Shown in pieces: positions 1 to 12,630 of a DNA stretch of 64,000 bases. Both the position numbers and the translations under genes were made by a program. Position 1 is the first letter of the stretch. Each line of letters opens with the position of its first letter. This DNA is from Circinella minor. Lineage: Eukaryota; Mucoromycota; Mucoromycetes; Mucorales; Lichtheimiaceae. The notes below the pieces were generated by a model. It was not told where the DNA came from. It saw only the letters and a list, made by a program, of their open reading frames with translations, and searched no databases. The stretch is taken from positions 62,001 through 126,000 of the forward strand of contig JAEPRB010000033.1 in the NCBI GenBank assembly GCA_016758965.1. The letters are read 5' to 3'.

Positions 1-206
1 GTGTTTTGTCGGCCGCGCTGCTTAACGGTAGTTCGGATGGTCGGTGCCGCCTGATCCCGAAAGGACAATGTTCCTTGTCGCTGTTTCAGGGCAGAAGTGG
101 GAGTAACTCTTCCTCCTCCTGCTGCTGTTATTATTGTGGCATTTATTGACGGAGGTGGTGTTGAAGGCGATGGAGAAGTTCTTGCTGACGATGAACTACT
201 GGTCAT
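1..206 (-). CDS. N-terminal part of an unknown protein, cut by the window edge
   Basis: A reading frame starts at the ATG complementary to 204-206 and stays open to base 1, so the gene continues to the left. The first 68 residues begin MTSSSSSARTSPSPSTPPPS, a Ser/Thr/Pro-rich and probably disordered leader, followed by a Gly-rich and then a basic stretch (QRQGTLSFRDQAAPTIRTTV). This start is chosen because the frame further upstream runs into a pyrimidine tract without another ATG. GC content is clearly higher than in the flanking spacer, which supports coding. I do not recognise the family; a disordered regulator or cytoskeletal protein would fit, but that is a guess. Confidence 0.5.
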   Translation of the reverse strand, partial: MTSSSSSARTSPSPSTPPPSINATIITAAGGGRVTPTSALKQRQGTLSFRDQAAPTIRTTVKQRGRQN

Positions 207-890
207 GATGGTGGATGGAGTATCGCTGAATGAAACAGCATATGAAAAAAAAAGAAAAAAAGGGGGTGTGCTGTGTCTCTCTCTTTCGTCGAAGCAGCGA
301 ATAAAAAAAAAGGTGTGAAGGCGTTTTTTTTACGACGTCTAACGAAAAGGGAAAAAAAAAAGGGAAAAATATGTAAGAATATATTTTTTTAAATTGATAT
401 CACCTATAATATGCTTCCGTATACCTTGTGGTGGGACTGTGGTATGACCCTAATATAAAAAAAATTCAAGTTGAGCAGAAAAGCAATACAGAGGGAAGAA
501 AAAAAGATTTATGTGCCGTGCTCTGCTGTGGGTGGCCATAAAAATGCTGCATTTGCAAAAGGAGAGAGAATATTATAATACAATGTGCTACACTAAAAAT
601 GATTCCCTAATGTAGCAGATTATCGGTCCAATTCTCCTTGGTCTTTCTTTTTACACCTCTCTCTTATTCAATAATATCAACCTCCCCCCTGAAAAAAAAC
701 TCACAAACATTCCTGTCAATTTTAATATAGTTTAACCTCCTTTCCTTAAAACTTGTTGCCACTCAATAACAACTCCCTGCTTATCTTTCTATCATAACTC
801 ACACTTGACATATTAATAATAATCCGGTGTTCCCATGGTAAATAGATCGTCATGGTTACACATGAAAACGTTGCTTTTATTTTTTTTATT
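207..890. other. AT-rich intergenic region
   Basis: Spacer between the unknown gene to the left and the 3' end of the siroheme gene. It holds A-runs and a pyrimidine-rich stretch (640-700), and no credible exon. The pyrimidine-rich complement of 240-310 probably lies in the promoter or leader of the left-hand gene. Confidence 0.5.
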
Positions 891-2357
891 TTATTTTGAT
901 AGAGCCGACACACTGTTTCCGACAACCAACACCGCCGGGGCTACAATCGACTGCTCTTGCACGAGGGTATCCATATTAGCAACAGTTCCGAATATAACCC
1001 GTTCTTGAGGACAATTGGCATTTTCAATCCATGCCAAAGGACATTCTTGTGGATATTGTTTTTGATCAAGTAGGATCGCTTTTAAATCGGATGCACGACC
1101 AACAGCCATAAGAACGACCAGCGTTCTAGACGACCCATAATCGGGCAAGTCGGGCATGGATCCCTTTGTTCCACGACCTGTAGTAATAATCACTTGGTCC
1201 GACACGCCCCGCATCGTTACTGGTATGCCAGCTGCCATGGGACCCGAAAAAGCGCTTGAAATACCAGGTACTAATTCTGGTTCATAACCTTTTTCTCTAA
1301 ACCATAGAATTTCCTCACCACCACGGCCAAATACAAGTGGATCACCAATCTTGAGTCGTACTACGCGCTGTCCTTTTTTCAAACCTTCCAAACACCATTC
1401 GAGCAATTCGTCTTGAGCTGGATCCGATTTACCTTGTGTTTTACGTGCTACCCGTAACTCACCTTCAACAAGATCAAGCATAGGTTGTGGAATCAACCTG
1501 TCACTAATCACGAGATCGGCCTCTTTTAAATATCGTTCTGCTTTAACTGTAATTAATTCTGGATCGCCTGGGCCTGCACCAATTAAGGCAATGGAAGCCC
1601 GCTGTCCTTGACCATCCACTTGCTGACTTGTATTCGAAATAGGGCCAAGTACATCATTGATACATGGTATCTCATTCTTTTCAAAATAAGTACGCAATTT
1701 AGTATAAAATTCATCATAGTCTTCGATGGTTCTCAAACAGCCCATTTGTTGAAGACCCCATTGTTCACACAGACGTGTTACCCATCCCATACGTCGTTCT
1801 GAGTTTTCAATGACTGGTTCCCACTCGCGTACTTTGGCACGCAAGTCGCCCATATGTTTGACGATGTCTCCCATATTGGGTGGAAGCGCTTCACTGACAG
1901 TAGTTCTAATCATGTTAGCCAATTTGGGTCCTTTTCCATTGGTCGATACGGCGATTTGAACCGGCCCGTCGCGATGTTGACTCATAAAATAGAAATCACA
2001 CATGGGTGGTACATCGGCGACATTGACAGGAATACGTCGTTCTCGGCAAAGTTTTCCAATACGAAGCGATTCGTCGTGATCATCAAGTGCTGTAAGTACC
2101 ATATCGACATTATCGAGATCAGTGTCTTGGAATGGCCGATCAATCCAATTCACTTCTTTGTTGTTGATACGATGTTGAACCTCGTCATTTAAACCTTGGG
2201 CTGGAGCGACAACTGTAACCTTGGCATCAGCAATCTTTGTAGATTTGATTCGTTGAGCAGCAACATTTCCACCACCAACAATTAACACGTTCTTATCAGC
2301 AATGCGGTATGCGACAACAAGTGATCCACCGCCTTCAATAGGAGGATAGTCGGTCAT
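891..2357 (-). CDS. Bifunctional siroheme enzyme: precorrin-2 dehydrogenase/ferrochelatase-like domain fused to uroporphyrinogen-III C-methyltransferase
   Basis: An intronless 488-residue protein. Residues 20-150 form a Met8/CysG-N-like Rossmann domain with the nucleotide loop VGGGNVAAQR (27-36) and a conserved NVAD motif, whose Asp is about residue 115 and corresponds to the catalytic Asp of the family. Residues 254-488 form a SUMT domain with the signature GAGPGDPELITVKA from residue 260 and further hallmarks (GDPLVFGRGGEE, VPGISSAF). The family methylates uroporphyrinogen III to precorrin-2 with SAM. The N-terminal domain would oxidise it and insert iron to give siroheme, the cofactor of sulfite and nitrite reductases, in the cytosol. 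The layout recalls bacterial CysG with the same domain order; fungal Met1 proteins are similar in length. The lack of introns stands out against its neighbours. The gene is divergent from SWR1. Domain identity is firm; whether both activities persist is inferred. Confidence 0.92.
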   Translation of the reverse strand: MTDYPPIEGGGSLVVAYRIADKNVLIVGGGNVAAQRIKSTKIADAKVTVVAPAQGLNDEVQHRINNKEVNWIDRPFQDTDLDNVDMVLTALDDHDESLRIGKLCRERRIPVNVADVPPMCDFYFMSQHRDGPVQIAVSTNGKGPKLANMIRTTVSEALPPNMGDIVKHMGDLRAKVREWEPVIENSERRMGWVTRLCEQWGLQQMGCLRTIEDYDEFYTKLRTYFEKNEIPCINDVLGPISNTSQQVDGQGQRASIALIGAGPGDPELITVKAERYLKEADLVISDRLIPQPMLDLVEGELRVARKTQGKSDPAQDELLEWCLEGLKKGQRVVRLKIGDPLVFGRGGEEILWFREKGYEPELVPGISSAFSGPMAAGIPVTMRGVSDQVIITTGRGTKGSMPDLPDYGSSRTLVVLMAVGRASDLKAILLDQKQYPQECPLAWIENANCPQERVIFGTVANMDTLVQEQSIVAPAVLVVGNSVSALSK

Positions 2358-2665
2358 ATTTTTGGATTGTATTCGTATATAGAAGTTATTGTGGCAGTAA
2401 AAGCTATTGTTTCAGCGCTAGACAGGTGTTTTATTGCTGTAAATGAAAAAAAAGGCATAAATACCCAAGATGGATTCATCAAATTTTCGATAATCTGATA
2501 ATGATATTTATAACAGTCAAAATTTCTCATCTGGTGTTTATTACTGTTCTCTTGTTTTTCCGGCTCTGACAGTTCAATGACCCGATTCTAGGGTAGTAAC
2601 TACTTATCATCAACCCGCATAAAAGATACTTCACACTGTAGATAGAAGGAAGAGAAGAATAATGT

Positions 2666-2696
<31 letters not shown>

Positions 2697-3983
2697 CTTG
2701 GCTTATTTCTATTATACATTTGAAGGTACATCATGCTTAACTAGACATAAGCTCAGTCAGCATCAGAAACATTAACTACATAACTATCTTTATTTCTGAA
2801 TGGCGAAGCGTCAAGCAAAAATATACTGCGTGATATATGTATATATGCCTCAATTCTGCTATCGAAGTTCATTATCATACTTAATACTATATTTATATAC
2901 TAAACTTTTTTGTAATGGATATAAACATTAATCGGCTTACGTACCAATTACGCATTTCTTGAATCTTATCATTATATCTTTCTTTTACTATCCTCTTCTA
3001 CAAGACACTTTCTTTATAGAACATTCCAGAGAAAGAATATATATTTTTTTAATTATAAATGAAATTGAATATACATATATACATGTTTAAGTGCGTGTGA
3101 TTAGATAAGATATTAGACTATTGCATGGAATAAGCAATGAGAATGATATCAATTTAGATTTGAGAGGGAAAAGCTTAGCGTTATATAATTTACTATCTGT
3201 GATGGGTAACAATATAAACAGCTTGCTATTGTACATACGTATATTAGAATAAGTATCAAGGTACCGCAATCAAGCATCAAAACTATCATCGCTTCAAACT
3301 TAGGAATCGCTACAAACAATCCAAAAGCATTCTATGCTATACAATGTTGACCCTTATGGATATCCCGAGCTTCATAAATTTTTTAAAAGATAAACAACAA
3401 TCTGTCACAATTATGCTGTACATTCTCATCTATAAATATTTAGACAGTTAAAATGTCTGATTATAATTTTAAAAAGGGTTATGTTAATTGATATCAACAG
3501 TTTAATTTTAATGAAGGTTTTCATATTATTTTCCACTGTATCATTATGTAAAAAAGCAAGCATTATACGTAATTCATATGAAGATGGGGAAAATGAAAAG
3601 TATTCATTTTTAATGTTATATATAGATCGATAAATAGTGATTACTGTGTTGATAAAAAATGCCGTTACTACAGTTTATGTAGGTATAAAGCGTGCTTGAT
3701 TTTAAGACCAAAACATCGGGTGTTTGTACCAAAGCCTTTGATGTTTGATATGTATCTTTCATAGCGATAGTAGTTCAGAAGATTCTCTTCAAAAACTATA
3801 ACATAATTCTTTCTAATCTAACGTTGAATTTTTAAAAACCTTAATAGGAAACATCATAAGAAAAACGGGGCTTAAATTCAATGGGTATCCATGATGTTTT
3901 CATAGCCAATTTTTATACTTTTGTCCTGCACACTTTAAACAGCTTTTTAACACTGCTTTCCCTTCCCAAAAAGTGTATACACC
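2358..3983. other. Divergent intergenic region between the siroheme gene and SWR1
   Basis: AT-rich spacer carrying the promoters of both divergent genes. It contains a perfect (AT)14 microsatellite at 2669-2696. No exon-like frame or RNA gene was recognised. The last bases before 3984 (an ATAC/CACC context) form a plausible leader for SWR1. Confidence 0.5.
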
Positions 3984-6900
3984 ATGGTCGATCAGGACCC
4001 ACACACCATGGAACCTGATCAAAATGCCAATTGTGTTACTTCTAATCTCATGGTAACTTTTCTATAACAGATGTATTTTTCTTCATATTTTTTTAAAAAG
4101 GAACATTCGAAATAAATAATAAAAAAGAGGCACACGACGACAACCACAGAAAACAGAAAAAAAACAGCTTTAGTAAAGCTTTCTCTTTTTATGTGTAGAA
4201 AAAAGGTCCTGGACGACGTAAAAAGCAGCAAAAAGATAAAGACACCAATCGTCCTAGAACACTATTCGACACGGACGGAAATGTAAGCGCACAAAATATT
4301 TTGAATCCTGAATTTAGCACTGCGCGATCGACGCGCAACGCCCGAAAACAGCTGGCAGACGACAATGACGATTACAATGGAACATTGCCTCCTGTAAAAC
4401 GACAAAAACTTAACGATCATCAACCTATACGTGGACGTGGTCGAGGGCGACCGCCAAAACGAACAAAGGAAAAGTTTTTGGAACAAAATCCAACAACACC
4501 GCTTGACAAAATACGAAATCGTGTGTTAAGTGACAAATCGAAAGAATTACAAGCTATCTATGATCACCATACCAATACTGTCAGGGAATTATATCATCTT
4601 GAGGTTAATCAAAACATGTTAGACTATGATCCTGCTGCAGTAGCACCTGGAAGTTTCCATGACGAGCGTTTCAACAAGGTAGACTCTCCTATCTTTTTTT
4701 TGCTCCGTTTCGTTATATGTAAAACAAAATAGAGAACATCGCGACTATATATATTTGGGTACTAATATACACATGTGTAATTTAGTTTGCACATAGTTAT
4801 GATTTATGGGAAAGAGCGGCTATGTATTTAGGAAGAAATGATCTGATTCACATGCTACAAGATGTATTTGCCGAAGGTAGCAGCACAATGGCGTCATCAT
4901 CGACAACAAAAAAGGCCGTTCAATATTATACTGGTAGCGAAGTACGACGTTTCGTTCGACAATACCCAACATTACAGGATTATTTAGCATCTTTTGTATC
5001 GATCGATGACAATGAAGACATTACACCAGATGAGGCTGATTTGCTTGTCGATAAAGAAGCCATCATACGAGAACGCATTAATGCACTAAATACACATGGT
5101 GGGTTTTCTACGCGACTACAAGCCGTTGCAAATCGAAGACCTCAACTTGAACGTAACAGGAATGATACTCTACATGATGTCATTGTATCACAAGCTGTGA
5201 CCACATCCAAACTTTTTATCAGTAACTCAAAACATCGACGAAATGCAGCGCGAAAATGTGCCAAAGCAATTGAACGACATTGGGAACTGATACGAACACA
5301 TGATGAACGGTTAAAAAAGAATGAAGAAAGACGGATGATGCGACTTGCTAAACGTACAGCACAACATGTTATGAAAAAATGGAAAGTTGTGGAACGCGTA
5401 TGTGAAGCTCGATACAAGGAAATTTTAAAAGAGGAACAAGCACAAGAAGGACGACGTCATTTACAAAAAATTCTGGAACACTCGGAACAAATGCTAGGTG
5501 TACGGAGGGGAGAACTTACATTATCACGTAAATTGACAATACCATCGCCGGATGAATCACCAACCCCACCTTCAGTGACTCCTGGTTCATCTTCGTCTTT
5601 AGTAACAACACCTCAAATTAGTGAAACAGAAGCCGCACCAGCAACACCAACACCAACACCAGATGTAAATATGACATCAACAAAGGAAGATACATTGGCA
5701 AGAGCTAGTGATGATGAATTTTCAGGAAGTGATGGGGTAGATGGCGATGATCATATAATTTTCGATGATGATGAAGAAAGCGAGGATGATGATGACGAAC
5801 TACGGGAATTGGAAGCAGATCAATATTTGGACGTGGAGGAGTTGATTAAAAAATATAATTATCGACTGGAAAGCGAGACAGATGAAGAAGCTGATGATGA
5901 GCAAGAAGAAAAAGTGGCACAAGAATCCGAAGAAGAAAAAGGAAAAGTGGACGAAAAAGAGGAATCTGATCAGGAAATGTCGGAACGAACAACATCTGCA
6001 GCCAAATCTATACAAGAAAAAACTGAGAAGGTTGTTGATATGGAAGAAGTAGAAATTAGCAAAACACAATCGCTAGAAGTGCCACAAGAAGTTCCCGGTA
6101 CCGAAGACGATGATGATCAGACTGTTACAGTATATGGTTCAGACATGACCGATATTGAAGAGGAGGACAATGACGAAGTTGTTCCCAAAGAACTAAACCA
6201 ACAAGATTCGCAAAAAATTAAGACGGTGACCTCTGATGTAACAAATAGTGCAACAATTCACCAGTCTGCTATACAACCTACTGGAACAACATTATCAACA
6301 ACCAAAGTCGACACACAAATTCCTTTTCTTCTACGTGGCACGTTGCGTGAGTATCAGCATGTTGGATTGGACTGGTTGGCAAGTTTATACGCCAACGGAT
6401 TAAATGGTATTTTGGCTGATGAAATGGGTCTTGGCAAGACAATTCAAACTATCTCTTTGCTTGCATATTTGGCATGTGAGATGGGAATATGGGGACCTCA
6501 TCTTATTGTTGTACCGACAAGTGTCATTTTGAACTGGGAAATGGAATTCAAGCGGTGGCTTCCAGGTTTCAAAATTCTAACATATTATGGTACGCCCAAA
6601 GAACGAAAAGAGAAACGATCAGGATGGTCCAAGGAAAATGCATTTCACGTATGCATCACGTCATATCAACTGGTAATTCAAGATCAGAATGTATTTAGAC
6701 GCAAAGCATGGCAATACTTAGTCCTTGATGAAGCTCATCACATCAAGAACTTTCGATCACAGCGGTGGCAAGTTTTGCTCAATTTCAACTCTGCCCGTCG
6801 ACTACTTCTCACTGGTACGCCGTTACAGAATAATCTTATGGAATTATGGTCTCTGCTTTACTTTTTGATGCCCAATGGGGTATCCGAATCAATGCCTATT

Positions 6901-9154
6901 GGGTTTGCAAGTCAAAAGGAGTTCCAAGAGTGGTTTTCTCATCCAGTGGACCGAATGATTGAAGGTCAGCAAGGAATGGATGCCGATTCTCGTGCAGCAA
7001 TTCAGAAACTGCATACAGTACTACGACCTTATCTATTGCGAAGACTAAAAGCTGATGTTGAGAAGCAGTTGCCAGAGAAACATGAACATGTAGTTTATTG
7101 TCGATTATCCAAAAGGCAACGGTATCTGTATGATGATTTCATGAGTCGTGCCAAAACCAAGGAGACTTTAGCAAGCGGAAATTTCTTGAGTATTATTAAT
7201 TGTCTTATGCAGCTTCGCAAAGTATGCAACCATCCCGATTTGTTTGAAGAGCGGCCGATTACTACAAGCTTTGCAATGGACGACCAAGTACAATACTCAG
7301 GACAATATTTGGAAAAGCTTATTCGCAAGCGTTTCAGTATTCAGCTCCCCAATCTGGAATCTATTAACCTGATGATTGTTGGAAACGAACAAAATATGTC
7401 AACAATCGTGGCTCAAAGCTATGATCGATTGGATGCTGCTAAGAATTTTGTTCGTGCCATTGCAAAACATCAATCATATATTGATATTGCAGAAGCCCGT
7501 GGTATAATATCAAGTCGCTATCAAGAGCTGAAAAGTTTTGCTGGGCGATATGGACATCATGATTTGAAAAAGTATCAAAAATATAGACAAATTGAGCAAC
7601 ACTATGACGCGGTTGATCGGTGGCATTCAGTAATGTCTATCAACAAGCTTCGATGTTCTCAGAGACCTATTTTGGGGGCTAATCTTATTAGCATGTGTCA
7701 GACAGCAACTCAAAAATACAATTATCGATTTTTCCCTGCGAAGCACTATGACGATCGTAACTACTTGAACCGAAGTGACATCATACGCCATATCGTGCAA
7801 AGTTATGATGAGCGAATTAAACAGAATATAGATATTATTGAACGTTATGGTTTTGTTACTCCTGGGGCTGTAATTCGACATTCTAGTGGAGTTATCCCTG
7901 AACTTGTTCCGTCCGATGTATCCACGCAAGTACAGGCCAGGCTTTATCAAATATTGCGTAATGATATATTTCATCCGATTCACTCAAGGCTTTCGATTGC
8001 ATTTCCTGATAAACGATTGTTGCAGTACGACTGTGGCAAGCTACAAAAGCTAGATATGCTGTTGAGACAGCTGGCTGCTGGAGGACATCGTGCATTGATA
8101 TTTACTCAGATGACTCGGGTGCTGGATGTTCTTGAGGTGTTTCTAAACATCCATGGGCACCGGTATTTACGACTGGATGGTGCGACGAAGATCGAGCAGC
8201 GACAAGTATTAACGGAACGGTTTAATAATGATAAACGCATCTTGGCATTTATCTTATCAACACGCAGTGGTGGTCTTGGTATTAATTTAACTGGGGCAGA
8301 TACAGTCATTTTCTATGATTCAGATTGGAATCCCTCCATGGTAAATATTTCATTTCTATGAATTTCTTTTTTTCCCTTTCTCTCTTACATCTCATTCTCT
8401 AATTTTATATCGGATGATTCTGATAACATTGCCATCTAAATGCAGGATAAACAATGCCAAGATCGCACACATCGAATTGGACAAACACGCGACGTACATA
8501 TATACCGTTTTGTCACAGAATATACCATTGAGGAAAATATTTTCAGAAAAGCAAATCAAAAAAGGTAAATAGTGAGCTTTTTTTTTACCATCTTCCCCTT
8601 TTTCGTGCTACCTTCAACAGTTTATATTTAATCATATATAACTCATATATCCAATTATTATTAGGCTATTGGATAATGTTGTTATTCAAGAAGGCGGATT
8701 TACCAATGATTACTTTCAAAAAATGGATTGGTGGCGTGATTTACCGGAAGTCACTGGAAAAGAAACTAACGCTGTAACACCAAGCATGGATATTGAACAA
8801 GCACTACTGCAAGCAGAAGAAGACGAAAATGATGCGCGTGCAGCTATCACGGCGCGTAATGAAATGGATATGGACGAAAGAGAATTCAATGAAGCCCGTC
8901 TTCAGTCACGAAGTCCTTCAGATTCCCCAGGTCCTCCGGTGAGCACGATTGTCACACCGGCAGATGTCGCCGTAGCAGATGCTGAGGATGAATATATGGA
9001 AGAACAAATGGCAGTAGAAGAGGATGAAGAGAACGAAGAAGGAGACATGCAACTTGATGTAGGACATGTTGACCAATACATGTTGCGTTTCTGGGAAAGA
9101 GAGATGTTCGGACACTTCCTTGGTTTTGGTGGCTTAACGGATCATCACGAATAA
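3984..9154 (+). CDS. SWR1: SWR1 ATPase, Snf2-family histone H2A.Z-exchange remodeller
   Basis: Five exons read as 3984-4052, 4199-4678, 4786-8340, 8446-8564 and 8665-9154; phases agree and give 1570 residues, close to yeast Swr1. An HSA domain (about residues 335-410, rich in Arg/Lys/Glu) would bind actin and Arp4. A long acidic stretch (about 485-675) fits histone-chaperone-like contacts. The ATPase has Walker A DEMGLGKT (about 728) and Walker B DEAHHIKN (about 831). A large insertion separates the two RecA lobes, typical of the INO80/SWR1 subfamily. Lobe 2 carries STRSGGLGINLTGAD and, in exon 4, DRTHRIGQTR. The family replaces H2A with H2A.Z in nucleosomes, in the nucleus. The tail is acidic, as in other Swr1 proteins. 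Exon 1 is the least certain part. SRCAP and Domino are the animal equivalents; Ino80 is less likely because of the HSA spacing and the long acidic block. Confidence 0.93.
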
Positions 9155-11241
9155 GATAGTTAAAAAACCCCAACTTAAAAAAGTATACAATGTTATTATT
9201 ACAAAATATTCTGCATACTTCCTCCCTTGTTAAAAGAACACACACCATCATTCATTACATACATATAACATCATTTCACTGCATATATTACTTCTTGCAA
9301 CATATTCAAACTCACGTTACTACCCTATTCATTAACAATTTTTCTCACGCAAAACAAACACCATATACACACAATGCATATATATGCATACTATATTATA
9401 CTGTAACTGTTTTTTTTATCTTTTGTAAATATACTATCTTTTCGAGCAATAGGATAAAGCCGTCGATTGGGGAACAGGGGGTGAAGAGAAACAGAAAACA
9501 TGTTTTTCTTTGTGAGGGTGGGAGAGAGCGCTATATTTTCAAGCAGAAGAGTTGAAAATATTATAAATGAAAAACTTGAGTTAAATTGAGAATAACAGCG
9601 GGAGAATAGTAATACTATTGATCAACTGCAGTCCACATCATGCACTCGAATGGTCTGTGTACACGAAAATTTTACCTATTGAGGTTTGAGACCAGCTGTG
9701 CAGAACAAAAGCAGGTAAATATCTTAATAATAAAAAGTTTTGGTTTCGCGCGACATAATCACAGGACACTAGTAAAAATAGTATATATATAACTCTTTTT
9801 TTTTTGTCCCTCTCCTACCCCCGTTTTCTTCGCGGGCTATTATTATAAGAACTCCTGACAAATTTTCTGATCAGCGGTACAACTATTCCACTTAGATTAA
9901 AAGAGAGCTTAATAGTCATAGTAACAAAGAAAAAAAAACTCAAATATTCTCGAAGTGTGTTGCCTAGTATCAACGATCGACAATCCCTTTGATACAAAAA
10001 GTAGTGGAACGGCGTGGTGAGCAGCCAAAAGAATGTCCGATCGCCATTTTCTAAGGTGATTATAAAATAACAGCTACGACCAAGTGACAAAGAAATATTC
10101 ATTTGTGATCCGATGACCATTATTATTTATTATTTTAGAATATTAAATTTGTTGTTATATCGTAAGATCGAAAATTTTATTATATACTATTTTGGTGGGT
10201 TTATAAATTTTATATTTATTTATTTTTATTTATTCAAGTATAGTAACAATGCATAAAGTTTCGAACTTACTCAACTTACGTATTAAATTTTTTTGGGGGT
10301 TAAAAATTAAGAAGGGTATAGTCACATGAGTTTTTTTTTTTGGGTCGAAAAGCTCGCTTTTTTTATTCAGTAATGTTTTCCAAAGAAAAAAAATTAGTAA
10401 GTCAATCTCCGTTCTTAACAAAAGAAAGAGAGAAAATTATCACATTTGCATGCATCGTTATGTCAAAATAAAAATTAAGGGGGATAGGAGGGGAAAAGAA
10501 AGTAAAAAAAAAAAGTAGAGTAACTAATGTATAGCGTTAATAATAATAATACATAGAGAAGAATGAAGAATAATAATAGAGATATGAAAAGGTGTGAAAG
10601 TTTCAATGGGAGGTGTAACTACATTGCTATTATATTGTTTTTTATTAAAATCTGTGGAAAATAACAGAGAAGGTAAAGTGGATGTTGATGAGTTTATATG
10701 CTCCCGGAGAAACAAATACAAAAGGAGATATACAATAATTAAACTACACAGCCAAGTAACAACTCATAAATCAACCACTTAACAAAAAGCTGCTACCAAT
10801 TTACATTAACCAATTTATATTGTCTCTATCTAGAACATAGATCTACTATGAAATCTTCGATCGCGGGTTTCTCTTAACTTGAACTTCTGTGCCAACTTTT
10901 GCACATGTGGTCAAACATGCACAGACACTTCGGCCATCTAATTCAGATTTGGTAACACCTTGGGGGGTGTTGCAAGCGATTGACATATTTCTTGTGTAAT
11001 ATTGTATTGTTGTAAAGGGCAAGTAACTGGACGATCATAACGTTGGCTTTTGGTTGAAAATATATATAAAGGGAGATCCGATGCTTTGTTTTTTGTTTCT
11101 TTTTTCGCTCATTTTTTTCACCACAGCTTTTTGTTTTATTGTTTCGAATTTTTCTCTTTCTCATCTCTTCTTCTCTCTTCCCACTTTTCTTTGTTTTGTT
11201 TTTTGTGCACCTTTTATTTTTTGTTATTTCTTTTGATTGAA
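9155..11241. other. Intergenic region between SWR1 and the bHLH gene
   Basis: About 2 kb of AT-rich spacer. A minus-strand frame of 101 codons at 9815-10120 is open and starts with ATG but shows no recognisable family and lies alone. Immediately upstream of 11242 is a long pyrimidine-rich leader (11090-11235), a common fungal promoter/5'UTR feature. A short inverted repeat (AACACC/GGTGTT) lies near 10952-10969. Confidence 0.45.
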
Positions 11242-12630
11242 ATGCCATCAGAAAAGTATAAACGCTCCTCTCTCCGCAACGCTGCGAAAAGTTTCTTTGG
11301 TAATTTCAGTGCTGTATCCCCATATTCATTTGGTAAGAGTAAGTGAACGCACGGACTTGGGGGGTGTGGGAAGAGACCTTACCTACGCGCAACATCATAT
11401 ACAGATGACTCATTTACTATTTTTGTTTTCATTGTTCTTTTTTTTTTTGCCAGGCTTATCATTGTCTCCCCATACATATACTCTACTTGAGGACGGGTAT
11501 GTTTACTTTTTAATATTTCCTTCTTTATTCTCAAGTAAATAATATTTACTTGAGTTAAAAGAACCATAAACTCAAACTTCACCATTATTTTTTCATATGT
11601 GTATACATAGTGATGCTGCCTCACAAGCAGACCGTCGTTCAGCTCACAATGCATTAGAACGTCAAAGACGCGAAAACCTAAACACCAAATTTCAAGAACT
11701 CGCCCATGCTTTGCCTTCTTTGCAAACTGTTCGACGCCCAAGCAAAACAATGATTGTAGCAAAGTCGCTCGAGTTTGGTAATATACTAATTAACATATTC
11801 CCAAAAGAATGGATTTTTCCCCCTAACTAAAAAATAAAACAATATAAACTCGGGAACTAATTATAATTATACAATATTTTACAATAACAGTGTCAAGCAG
11901 TCTTAGCCGTGAATCAAATTACAAAAATGAAATTACTGATTTGCGTAAAAAAAACGAAAAACTTCGAAAACAAGCTTCGTGTCTACCTTCTACTCAAACG
12001 AAACGTCGAAGCAGACCTTCTACGCCACTCCAAACAAATTCACCAACATCTTCGTTGCCTTCACCACCATTACAACAGCACTATTCTCAAGAAGAACAAC
12101 AATATCAATCAAAACAAAAAAGATCATCAGCCATGGTTGCTGCGCATCGACTTGACCATAGTACTTATCAAGATGATCACCACGAAAAAAAAATGATTCA
12201 AAAACGCTATCAGCAACAGCAATTACAACTTCAACAACAGCAACAGTTCTATCAATTTCAACAAGAACAACGTGAAAAATATACCATAACTCAAGAATCC
12301 CAGCAACAGATAATGAGAGATCCTTTTTTCTCAACTACTGAGGTAGATTATGAAAGCTGGATGGCATCTACTGCCCCTGCTGTGATGCCTGAAAGAGATT
12401 ATTGCTTTTATGATAATGATCCTTCTTTGATGGCTTCCTCTACGATGTATCAACGCGATCCGTTGTTGACAACGGTCCCACCACCATCTTACTATTACCA
12501 ACCTACGACTATGAATCCAGTTATGATGTTTGCTTCAACAGCACCTGGAGTAACAATGCCACCACCGCCATCTATGGAAGTATATCATTCTCCTGTAAGT
12601 GGGGTTCCTACTAATAGCCCACTTTCTTGA
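11242..12630 (+). CDS. Basic helix-loop-helix transcription factor, Q-rich
   Basis: Four exons (11242-11332, 11454-11496, 11611-11777, 11891-12630) join in phase to give 346 residues. The basic region RRSAHNALERQRRENLN (from about residue 52) has the His-Glu-Arg residues (HNALERQRR) that contact an E-box, and the helix-loop-helix follows (FQELAHALPSLQ, then KTMIVAKSLEFV across an intron). A helical Lys/Glu segment after helix 2 could act as a leucine-zipper-like extension. The C-terminal half is poly-Gln/His, Pro and Ser rich with no known domain, as in activation regions. It would bind CANNTG sites as a dimer in the nucleus. The basic region resembles Myc/Max-type proteins more than SREBP, since the SREBP Tyr is absent. 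Targets cannot be told from sequence. The small exon 2 (43 nt) is well supported by phase and splice sites. Confidence 0.85.

Noticed and set aside
1608..2192. Plus-strand frames opposite the siroheme gene
   Set aside because: They lie antisense to a well-supported coding region and follow its codon pattern.
5142..8309. Several minus-strand and out-of-frame ORFs inside SWR1
   Set aside because: Shadows of the long SWR1 exon; none has protein-like features.
9815..10120. A 101-codon minus-strand frame between SWR1 and the bHLH gene
   Set aside because: It has an ATG and reads openly, but it shows no domain, signal or neighbouring exon, and its hydrophobic runs derive partly from T-rich DNA. 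Left as unproven.
12020..12334. Minus-strand ORF opposite the bHLH Q-rich exon
   Set aside because: Its Val/Leu richness is the antisense of Gln codons.
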